A DNA stretch of 64,000 nucleotides from Gammaproteobacteria bacterium (GTDB lineage: Bacteria > Pseudomonadota > Gammaproteobacteria > GRL18): contig JADGDG010000021.1 in the NCBI GenBank assembly GCA_016744995.1, positions 1 through 64,000 of the forward strand, read 5' to 3'. Made by a program: the position numbers and the translations under genes. The number at the start of each line of letters is the position of its first letter. Position 1 is the stretch's first letter. This document shows, piece by piece, positions 57,403 through 64,000 of the stretch. Under the pieces are notes generated by a model. That model was not told the DNA's origin. It made no database searches and saw only the letters and a list, made by a program, of their open reading frames with translations.

Positions 57403-58608
57403 ATGAGCCAACCCAATTTCTTACCTATGCCCGATAAAAAAGGCTTTTTTGGTGAATATGGCGGGCAGCAATTACCTCCTGAACTGATTGAAATAATGGA
57501 TGGCATTAATGAAGCTTATCTGGAAATCAAAGACACTGATGCATTTAAAAATGAACTTGCTGATTTATTAACTCATTTTGTTGGGCGCCCCAGCCCTGTC
57601 TACCATGCAAAAAATCTCAGTGAAAAATGCGGCGGCGCACAGATTTATCTTAAAAGAGAAGATTTAAACCACACCGGTGCTCATAAAATCAATCATTGCC
57701 TGGGTGAAGCTCTGCTGGCTAAACATATGGGAAAAACAAAAGTACTGGCAGAAACAGGTGCCGGTCAACATGGTGTTGCCCTTGCCTCTGCCTGTTCTCT
57801 GGTGGGTATAAAATGTGAAATACACATGGGTGAAATTGATATAGAAAAAGAACATCCTAATGTGATCCGCATGAAAATTCTGGGCGCTGATCTCATCCCG
57901 GTCAGCCGGGGAACGAAAACTTTAAAAGATGCGGTTGATAGTGCTTTTGAAGCCTATCTTCAGGATCCCGTAAATTCTCTCTATGCCATTGGCTCAGTCG
58001 TCGGTCCACATCCTTTCCCAATGATGGTCAGAGATTTTCAGGCAATTGTTGGTACTGAAGCCCGGGCACAATTTATGGACATGGAAGACGTTTTACCTGA
58101 TTATCTGATCGCCTGTGTGGGCGGCGGCAGTAATGCCATGGGACTGTTTACGGCATTTCTGGATGACGATAAGGTACAAATGATTGGTGTTGAACCCTCT
58201 GGCAAAGGTCTGGATACACCAGAACATGCGGCAACCATAACCAAGGGAAGCCCTGGAGTAATTCATGGTTTCAGTTGCTATTTACTACAAAACAATGAAG
58301 GTGAACCTCTACCCGTTTATTCCATTGCTTCCGGTCTGGATTATCCCGGTATTGGTCCACAGCATTGTTATTTAAAAGACATAGAACGGGTTCAGTATGA
58401 AACAGCCACTGACCTGGAATGTCTGGATGCATTTATGGATCTATCCCGATATGAAGGCATCATTCCTGCATTGGAAAGTGCTCATGCGGTTGCTCATGCA
58501 ATGAAGTTGGCTGCAACTCTGGATAAAGATCAGCGTATTCTGGTCAACCTCAGTGGTCGGGGTGATAAAGATATTGATTTTGTTGCCAACAGGCTTAAGC
58601 TTGATTAA
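57403..58608 (+). CDS. trpB: Tryptophan synthase beta chain
   Basis: PLP enzyme joining indole and serine to make tryptophan. The 401-residue protein has [15 protein letters not shown], the PLP lysine in [12 protein letters not shown], catalytic Glu in [21 protein letters not shown] for the phosphate, and SGRGDKDI. This is the TrpB1 class, but trpA is not next to it. Instead it is followed after 9 bp by a thioredoxin-fold/HEAT gene and then a methyltransferase gene. The segment [18 protein letters not shown] differs from the usual form in trp operons. It may be an orphan TrpB used for indole salvage, or trpA may be elsewhere. Confidence 0.93.
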   Translation: MSQPNFLPMPDKKGFFGEYGGQQLPPELIEIMDGINEAYLEIKDTDAFKNELADLLTHFVGRPSPVYHAKNLSEKCGGAQIYLKREDLNHTGAHKINHCLGEALLAKHMGKTKVLAETGAGQHGVALASACSLVGIKCEIHMGEIDIEKEHPNVIRMKILGADLIPVSRGTKTLKDAVDSAFEAYLQDPVNSLYAIGSVVGPHPFPMMVRDFQAIVGTEARAQFMDMEDVLPDYLIACVGGGSNAMGLFTAFLDDDKVQMIGVEPSGKGLDTPEHAATITKGSPGVIHGFSCYLLQNNEGEPLPVYSIASGLDYPGIGPQHCYLKDIERVQYETATDLECLDAFMDLSRYEGIIPALESAHAVAHAMKLAATLDKDQRILVNLSGRGDKDIDFVANRLKLD

Positions 58609-58617
58609 TCTCTCAAA

Positions 58618-59274
58618 ATGATTAGTGCCAAGTTAATTATCGCACCAGGCTGTCCTCACTGCCCCAATGTTCTGCAAGCTCTGTCTGAATTGATTAAAGA
58701 AGGAGCTATTGCTGAACTGGAAGTCAGCAATATGGCATTGGTGCCAGAAAAAGTTCAGGCTTTGAATATTCGCTCTGTACCCTGGATAAAAATCGGGCCT
58801 TTTGAATTGACCGGCTCTCATACAAAGGCTGAACTTCAGATGTGGATTGATCGTGTCCAGTCTGACACAGGAATGCAGGATTATTTTAGTGAATTACTGA
58901 CCATGGGTGAGCTAAAAAAAGTCATCCAACTGGTCAGAAAGAGTCCTGAGTTATTCCGGCATTTTCCCAAAATGATGCAAAATGAAGAAACACCACTGGG
59001 TGCAAAAATTGGTATTGGCGCTATATTTGAAGAGTTTCAGGGCAGCGCTCCGTTACAAACTCTGATCCCGATGCTGAGCGAATTGCTGCAGTCAAAAAAT
59101 GCTAATTTACGCAATGATGCCTGCTATTATCTGGGACTGACAGAAAGCTGCGATGCTGTTGCTGCCATTAAATCACTTGCCGATGATGAAACCCCTGAAG
59201 TTCGGGAAACTGTTCATGATGCGCTAAGCATTATCATGGCTAAAAATGACACTGATGCCGCACAAAATATCTAA
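58618..59274 (+). CDS. Thioredoxin-fold protein with HEAT-like C-terminus
   Basis: A 218-residue cytoplasmic protein. The first 80 residues resemble a glutaredoxin-like fold with a redox CPHC motif (IIAPGCPHCPNVL) and a cis-Pro loop (IRSVPWIKIG). The C-terminal part (about 115-210) is helical with HEAT-type repeats (LRNDACYYLGLTESCDAVAAIKSLADDETPEVRETVHDAL, spread over residues 164-203). It follows trpB by 9 bp and its end overlaps the next gene. Its partner and substrate are unknown. Confidence 0.75.
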   Translation: MISAKLIIAPGCPHCPNVLQALSELIKEGAIAELEVSNMALVPEKVQALNIRSVPWIKIGPFELTGSHTKAELQMWIDRVQSDTGMQDYFSELLTMGELKKVIQLVRKSPELFRHFPKMMQNEETPLGAKIGIGAIFEEFQGSAPLQTLIPMLSELLQSKNANLRNDACYYLGLTESCDAVAAIKSLADDETPEVRETVHDALSIIMAKNDTDAAQNI

Positions 59275-59938
59275 TTTAACTTGCCCTCTCTGTCAATCAG
59301 CCAATGGAACACTCTTCTTTCAGGATCCATCTTTACATCAGTCTTCCCCGCATAAGAACAGAGACTATTATCGTTGTCCTGTCTGCTTACTTGTTTTTGT
59401 TCCTCCAGAGCAGTTTTTAACCTTAGAAGAAGAAAAAGCACAATATGATCTTCATGAAAATTCTGCTGACGATCAGGGCTATCGACACTTTTTAAATCGA
59501 CTGTTCAGGCCATTATCAAAACTTATTCAAACAAATAGCTCCGGCCTTGATTTTGGCTCCGGCCCGGGGCCAACACTATCTCTCATGTTCAAAGGATCAG
59601 GTCATTCAGTAGAAATTTATGATTATTTCTATGCTCCGGATCTCACCCCCCTCACTCAGTCTTATGATTTCATTACTGCAACTGAAGTCATTGAGCACCT
59701 GCACCATCCACGTCAGGAACTGGAACGTTTATGGTCTTGTCTGAAACCCGGAGGAGTATTGGGCATTATGACTAAACGAGTCATTGACCAGGAATCATTC
59801 AAAAAGTGGCACTATAAAAATGATCCCACACATATTTGTTTTTTTTCAATAGAAACATTTAACTGGCTGGCCCAACATTGGGGTGCCGCATTCAGTGCAC
59901 CTGAAAAAGATGTTGTTATTTTTGTCAAAGCTAATTGA
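59246..59938 (+). CDS. Class I SAM-dependent methyltransferase with zinc-ribbon N-terminus
   Basis: A 230-residue enzyme. The N-terminal ribbon has two CxxC pairs (CPLCQS and CPVCLL). The Rossmann fold begins at GLDFGSGPGPTLSLM, with an acidic residue after beta-2 (VEIYDYFY) and motif post-I ATEVIEHLHHPRQEL, typical of the UbiG/Methyltransf_23 group. Its start lies inside the preceding gene (29 bp overlap, or 20 bp if the ATG at 59255 is used), implying an operon with trpB. The substrate is unknown. Confidence 0.82.
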   Translation: MTLMPHKISNLTCPLCQSANGTLFFQDPSLHQSSPHKNRDYYRCPVCLLVFVPPEQFLTLEEEKAQYDLHENSADDQGYRHFLNRLFRPLSKLIQTNSSGLDFGSGPGPTLSLMFKGSGHSVEIYDYFYAPDLTPLTQSYDFITATEVIEHLHHPRQELERLWSCLKPGGVLGIMTKRVIDQESFKKWHYKNDPTHICFFSIETFNWLAQHWGAAFSAPEKDVVIFVKAN

Positions 59939-59958
59939 GTTTATAAGTACCTAAAATA

Positions 59959-62112
59959 TCACTGCTCCGCAATTTTTTTAACAGACTGATAATCAACTTT
60001 GCCAGTGCCTAATAGTGGCAATTTTTCTACTTCAATAATATTCTTAGGGACATTAATTTCACCAATCTGGCTTTTTTTAGCAAAAGTGGAAAGCTCTTTC
60101 CTTTGAGTATTTTGCCGGGTTGTCACTAAAACAAGCTGCTCACCTTTACTGCGGTCAGGAATACTGACAACGGCATGAAGCTCATCAGGCCAGCATTGAG
60201 AAACCATTTCCTCCACCATCGAAAGAGACACCATCTCACCACCAATTTTTGCAAAGCGTTTCACTCGACCTTTAATACGAACAAAACCATCATCATCAAT
60301 GTCAACAATATCACCGGTATCATACCAGCCTGCTCCAAATTCTGATGTCGCTGGTTCAAGAACACCCGGCTTATCATGACGTAAATATCCTTTCATGACA
60401 TTAGGACCTTTAACAAAAAGCTGTCCTCCCGTTTCAATTCCGGGCACGGCTTTAAGCTGGTATTCCATGCCCGGCAACATCGTACCGACTGTACCTGTTT
60501 TATAATCCATTGGACAATTGATTGAAATGACAGGGCTGGTTTCGGTGGCACCATAACCCTCTAAAATCCTCAGACCAAATTTTTCAGCATAAAGATCTCT
60601 GGTTTCTTTCTGGACTGCCTCAGCACCTGCACAAACATAGCGGATACTATAAAAATCATAACTATGTGCAAATTTGGCATAACCTTTTAAAAAAGTATTT
60701 GTACCAAAAAGCATGGTCGCATTAATATCATAAGCAACTTCTGGAATAATTCTATAATGTAATGGCGAGGGATATAAAAAGACTTTCATGCCATTTAATA
60801 CAGAAACCAGGGTCGCTGTACTCAAACCAAAAGAATGAAATAATGGTAAGGCATTTAAGATGACATCATTTTTATTAAAATCAATTTTTGTACCCAGTTG
60901 TATCGTATTACTGATGATATTTTTATGAGAAAGTACAACCCCTTTGGGCACACCTTCTGAGCCGGAAGTAAATAACACAACCGCTGGATCGTCCGGCTGA
61001 ACAGACTGCCACTTCTGAGCATAAATCATTTTAGGAAGCAGACTGCAAAAAATCCCATAAGCCTTATCCTGCCATGTAATTTCGTCACGCAGCTCTTCAA
61101 GGTAAACAATATTAACCTGCTTTTCCAATAAACTGATCAAGTCACCCATTTTTCCCAATTCAATAAATCGTTTAGAGGTATAAACTGTTTTTATCTGTGC
61201 AGTTTCTAAGGCCGATAAAAGACCTTTATAACCTGCTGTATAATTCAGCATGGCAGGAACTCTGGCAATGCTCTGCAGAGCAAAAAAGCTCAACACGGTT
61301 ACATTGGTATTGGGTAACAGCAGTCCCACTATTTCACCTGAATGTGTTTTTTTAGCCATCAGACGCGAGAGCACACTGCTTCTTAAAATAAGTTTACGAT
61401 AATCCAGAGGCTGACGCTCAACATCCTCAAGAATGACTTGTCCTGAACCATGGATGCTACGAGCGTTTAATAATTTATCCATTATGGTCATGTGATTGTC
61501 ACTAGTGGAATAAATCATATCAGTCATAATTTTTTTTAGAATTTTACCTGCTTCAATCCGTTTGGCACGACCCACAATTGAATCATCCAGTTCAATTTTT
61601 TGAGGGGGTAAAATGGTTAATTTTATTTTTGGAAAAAGCTGTTGACGTTCAACATCTTTAAGACGTGAAAAAATAGAGTACTGTGCACCATCTATCCGTA
61701 TGGGTAATACCATCGCACCTGATTTCAAAGCAATTAAACCAGGTCCATCATATATTTTCATTAATGTGCCGGTAACAGTAATGCGGCCTTCCGGAAAGAT
61801 AACTGAGCGTTTATCTTGCTCTAAATCTTTAATAAAGGATTTTATTGATAGAGGATTAACTGGATCCATTGGAAAAAATCGAACTATCTGTCCAAATGGC
61901 TGAACCCACCATTTCTGTGCGATTTGAGTATTGATGGCATAAGTCAGCCGATTGGGTAAAAAGATAGATAACAATACCGCATCAAGAAATGAAGTATGAT
62001 TGGCAACAATCATAACCCGCTCACCGGCTTTATGATAATTTTCCAGCCCTTCAACTTCAACTCGAAACAATATTCGTAAAATAAAGCGTATAATTTGCTT
62101 TGTCAGCTCCAT
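59959..62112 (-). CDS. aas: Bifunctional acyl-ACP synthetase / 2-acylglycerophosphoethanolamine acyltransferase
   Basis: Recycles lysophospholipid: it activates a fatty acid onto ACP and transfers it to 2-acyl-GPE in the inner membrane. The 717-residue protein joins a PlsC-type acyltransferase (residues about 1-190, NHTSFLDAVLL with H-x4-D, and FPEGRITVTG) to an AMP-binding ligase (about 230-710, FTSGSEGVPKGVVLSH, LEGYGATETSPV, GWYDTGDIVDIDDDGFV). Length and fusion order match E. coli Aas (719 residues). It is transcribed toward the trpB operon, convergent with it. Confidence 0.94.
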   Translation of the reverse strand: MELTKQIIRFILRILFRVEVEGLENYHKAGERVMIVANHTSFLDAVLLSIFLPNRLTYAINTQIAQKWWVQPFGQIVRFFPMDPVNPLSIKSFIKDLEQDKRSVIFPEGRITVTGTLMKIYDGPGLIALKSGAMVLPIRIDGAQYSIFSRLKDVERQQLFPKIKLTILPPQKIELDDSIVGRAKRIEAGKILKKIMTDMIYSTSDNHMTIMDKLLNARSIHGSGQVILEDVERQPLDYRKLILRSSVLSRLMAKKTHSGEIVGLLLPNTNVTVLSFFALQSIARVPAMLNYTAGYKGLLSALETAQIKTVYTSKRFIELGKMGDLISLLEKQVNIVYLEELRDEITWQDKAYGIFCSLLPKMIYAQKWQSVQPDDPAVVLFTSGSEGVPKGVVLSHKNIISNTIQLGTKIDFNKNDVILNALPLFHSFGLSTATLVSVLNGMKVFLYPSPLHYRIIPEVAYDINATMLFGTNTFLKGYAKFAHSYDFYSIRYVCAGAEAVQKETRDLYAEKFGLRILEGYGATETSPVISINCPMDYKTGTVGTMLPGMEYQLKAVPGIETGGQLFVKGPNVMKGYLRHDKPGVLEPATSEFGAGWYDTGDIVDIDDDGFVRIKGRVKRFAKIGGEMVSLSMVEEMVSQCWPDELHAVVSIPDRSKGEQLVLVTTRQNTQRKELSTFAKKSQIGEINVPKNIIEVEKLPLLGTGKVDYQSVKKIAEQ

Positions 62113-62896
62113 ACTTCCCTTCTCCAGATATCATAAAATAGAATACATAAAACAGAATAAACTAAAAACAGTTAATTGCAATCATTCTAATTAAACAGTG
62201 ATTAATTGTCAATTGTATCTTATATTTTTGGTGAAAAACTGTATTTTGGACATAGTGACACCCCAAGGGAATTTCTTTCAGGGCGTAATTCATTGGTTGT
62301 TCGAAAATCAAAAGAAGGGGGATCGTTCGGACTAAATGCTGAGCCTGTCGATTGCACCCGACACTGGTTCATCTAACTGGGGACGCTTCTAGCCCGTCCA
62401 TGGGTCGCTTGACAGAAAACGTCCGTGTTTTCTGACACCCCAGTTAGACGAACCAGTCTCGCGCACACTCTTCTACCTCAGTTGTCCTCACTGGTGCTGT
62501 CCAAAAGCAAAGAAAAAGCAAGAGCAATCTATCTCAACAAGATATAGTAACGAGGATTTTACTTTTTTCTTTTACTGTAGGCGAGTTATAAAGATTCATA
62601 CTGAGCGTTAAAGTTTCATACTAATATCAGTCACGGCCTATACCTGCCATTGAGCATAATGTATCTTTTGAGTTAAACTCTTAAAAGCAGTAATATCTAA
62701 ATATAAAGATTCTTGGTTTCTACTGTGTGATATTTTAGTTTTATTTTCAAATAATCGAATTTTAGTACCAGGTAATACATAAAATCGAACAAAACTCATT
62801 GAAATTATGTTATTTTTGACTTAATCACCAATAATGTTTAATTGAGAAATACGGAAGCGGATATTGCCAATATGCGTGTTTCTTTAGATTTAACGG
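62113..62896. other. Intergenic region between aas and the first cassette
   Basis: About 780 bp. Positions 62281-62510 are copy B of the long-hairpin repeat. The AT-rich remainder (62511-62896) holds no ORF I can support and no attC partner for the crossover at 62896. It could contain an integron attI or a secondary insertion site; TTTAACGGTTAGA just at the boundary (62889-62901) forms a short inverted pair that resembles a simple integrase-binding site. Confidence 0.5.
62281..62510 (+). repeat. Long-hairpin dispersed repeat, copy B
   Basis: Strongly similar to copy A over its whole length (GTAATTCATTGGTTGTTCGA; TGCTGAGCCTGTCGATTGCA; CAGTTAGACGAACCAGTCTC). The hairpin arms pair with two mismatches. 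The loop differs from A and carries an extra inner stem TCAGAAAAC/GTTTTCTGA-type (CAGAAAACGTCCGTGTTTTCTG). Confidence 0.9.
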
Positions 62897-63546
62897 TTAG
62901 ATTAAAAATATATGAAAAAATATCATTTATCAATGAATGGAAGTAACTTTCTCATTCAAACTGAATCTGGATTGGAAAAACATGGTTTCTTTCAAAACAT
63001 ATTTATTGAGAGTGAAAACTCAGAAAATGCTGAAGATAAAGCGGTTGAAATTATTAGAAATAGCGATATAAGAGAAATAGTTAAAAATAAGCCTGATGAT
63101 CCTCCCATGATTTATCTGGAAGAAATAACAGAATTAGAAAATTTTGATGGAGTAGAGCAGCTTATTCAAGGTAGAAGCTTTTATTTGGAAAGCAAAGAAG
63201 AAGAACTATCTGAATCTGAACTCAAGGAGATTGATTGCAAATTGCTTGAAAATATTACTTTTCAATGGAGAAAAGTTGCAATGGTTGTAGCAACAACCAT
63301 GATTGACTTCAAAGATGATTTTACAGACATCTCCGATTCTTTTTTTTCAGAGAGAGTAAAAATGCTTGCCGAGCAAGGTATTATAGAATCACAAGGTGAC
63401 TTAGATTATATGAGATATAGCGAAGTACGAAAAACACAATATATTGATTCTAAAAAAAAATGATCTAACCAGTGCGCGCTGATGGAAGAGAAAAGCTTTG
63501 CTTGAAAAAATCTCAAGCAAAGCTTTTCTCTCCACAGACGCAGTCG
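62897..63546 (+). mobile_element. Integron-type gene cassette 1
   Basis: The segment starts with TTAGAT after a G (crossover between 62896 and 62897), contains a single ORF (62912-63463) with little non-coding DNA, and ends within the attC-like site at 63463-63552. The R'' box ATCTAAC is exactly complementary to the GTTAGAT at the left boundary, which would form R' in the circular cassette. This reciprocal match is the hallmark of a cassette. Confidence 0.75.
62912..63463 (+). CDS. Cassette-borne protein with DUF3658-like C-terminus
   Basis: A 183-residue soluble acidic protein. The N-terminal half (YHLSMNGSNFLIQTE, HGFFQNIFIESENSENAEDKAVEIIRN) is a small alpha/beta domain. The C-terminal half (WRKVAMVVATTMIDFKDDFTDISDSFFSERVKMLAEQG, then GDLDYMRYSEVR; residues about 120-178) resembles the DUF3658 pattern; that assignment is from memory. 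No signal peptide or membrane segment. Its stop codon overlaps the first base of the attC R'' box and its ATG is 15 bp from the cassette boundary, as usual for integron cassettes. Possible roles such as immunity or phage defence are guesses. Confidence 0.75.
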   Translation: MKKYHLSMNGSNFLIQTESGLEKHGFFQNIFIESENSENAEDKAVEIIRNSDIREIVKNKPDDPPMIYLEEITELENFDGVEQLIQGRSFYLESKEEELSESELKEIDCKLLENITFQWRKVAMVVATTMIDFKDDFTDISDSFFSERVKMLAEQGIIESQGDLDYMRYSEVRKTQYIDSKKK

Positions 63547-63552
63547 TTATGG
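63463..63552 (+). other. attC-like integron recombination site
   Basis: R'' ATCTAAC (63463-63469) and R' GTTATGG (63546-63552) flank an imperfect inverted repeat: AGTGCGCGCTG (63471-63481) pairs with CAGACGCAGT (63535-63544) with unpaired bases in the left arm, as in L''/L'. The centre is a long variable stem, AGAAAAGCTTTGCTTGA (63489-63505) with TCAAGCAAAGCTTTTCT (63513-63529). The size of 90 bp is within the attC range. Confidence 0.75.
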
Positions 63553-63564
63553 AATCTACAACCA

Positions 63565-64000
63565 ATGGATATTTATAAAATATATGATGATGGTATTATT
63601 GGCATTGTAGATATTGAAAAGTATAAAACATTTGTTCACAAAAATTGGGAATATGACCAATTAATTGATCATTTCAAAGTCCAAATGGCATCTATGTCAC
63701 TTCAAATTTGGGGTACAGGACATGAAGGTATTTGGAATGTTGGCTTGCAATACAATGATGACTTGCCAGCCTTTTTTAGAAAATTTACTGGTGGAATTTC
63801 TGTTGGAGAATCAGGTTTATTCATAACTACGTATTCTGAATTATCATCTGTAGCGATGTTTAGAGATGAAATACTACCTCATGAAGACTCTGTTGAAAAT
63901 TTGATTTCTATTGAGCCTGGAAATTATAAGATCATTGTTTCACAAATATTTGATCCTGAAAGTGAAAAATCATATGAAGAAAATTTGCTTCATTTCATTG
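63565..64000 (+). CDS. Second cassette ORF, truncated by the window edge
   Basis: Open from ATG 63565 to the last base (145 codons, no stop). It reads MDIYKIYDDGIIGIVDIEKY at the start, with KNWEYDQLIDHF, SLQIWGTGHEGIWNVG and a region rich in acidic residues. It begins 19 bp after the attC R' box. I do not recognise the family. It has no signal peptide, and is AT-rich like the first cassette. Confidence 0.7.
   Translation, partial: MDIYKIYDDGIIGIVDIEKYKTFVHKNWEYDQLIDHFKVQMASMSLQIWGTGHEGIWNVGLQYNDDLPAFFRKFTGGISVGESGLFITTYSELSSVAMFRDEILPHEDSVENLISIEPGNYKIIVSQIFDPESEKSYEENLLHFI

Noticed and set aside
1-64000. tRNA, rRNA, or riboswitch genes
   Set aside because: No tRNA cloverleaf, rRNA segment or recognisable riboswitch aptamer was seen on either strand by eye; a covariance-model search would be needed to exclude small RNAs.

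Overview
The window is a stretch of chromosome from an AT-rich gammaproteobacterium. Gene families and neighbourhoods are typical of that class: ptsP-rppH, PerM/DUF2066/purM-purN, an rnfABCDGE-nth cluster, proteobacterial gshA, fabB, sbcB, and an E. coli-like fused aas. The species cannot be named from the sequence. An octaheme hydroxylamine-oxidoreductase-family protein next to a multiheme cytochrome c/b fusion, plus a complete Rnf complex, suggests a respiratorily versatile (nitrogen- or sulfur-cycle type) organism; that is inference.

Layout. 0.2-9.9 kb: ptsP and rppH (minus), a HAD phosphatase, a two-component pair whose sensor kinase frame is broken by one in-frame TGA, a second response regulator with an ATPase output, and fabB. 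10-16 kb: a von Willebrand protein, an acidic repeat membrane protein, sbcB and rluA. 16.2-19.8 kb: the multiheme cytochrome pair behind a sigma54-like promoter. 20-28 kb: gshA, a PerM-type permease, DUF2066, purMN, DUF3108 and dcd. 27.6-37.8 kb: a phosphate regulon, phoU-pstBAC and phoBR-pstS, both with recognisable Pho boxes, with a soluble zinc-binding-type chemoreceptor gene between them. 38-47.8 kb: apbC, metG, the whole rnf operon and nth. 47.9-52.2 kb: a PiT phosphate transporter, small genes and argG. 52.3-62.1 kb: a MotY-like protein, a DUF255/DsbD-like protein, an orphan trpB operon and aas.

Accessory DNA. Three layers stand out. (1) Two copies of a 141/183-bp element share 12-bp terminal inverted repeats (9961-10101 and 19834-20016). 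(2) Three copies of a roughly 230-250-bp repeat carry a long central hairpin whose arms differ between copies yet remain self-complementary (53616-53844, 53936-54186, 62281-62510). (3) At the right edge (62897-64000) there is an integron-type cassette: one ORF, an attC-like site of 90 bp, and the start of a second cassette. The first cassette begins with TTAGAT, the exact complement of the R'' box of its own attC, as expected for a genuine integron cassette. No integrase gene lies in the window.

How it works together. The pst/pho genes form a phosphate-starvation sensing and uptake unit, with pit as a second phosphate route. Rnf couples ferredoxin/NADH redox to ion movement. The HAO-like enzyme and the cytochrome c/b fusion probably form one electron-transfer module between the quinone pool and periplasmic nitrogen compounds. 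Its direction (reduction or oxidation) cannot be told from sequence alone.
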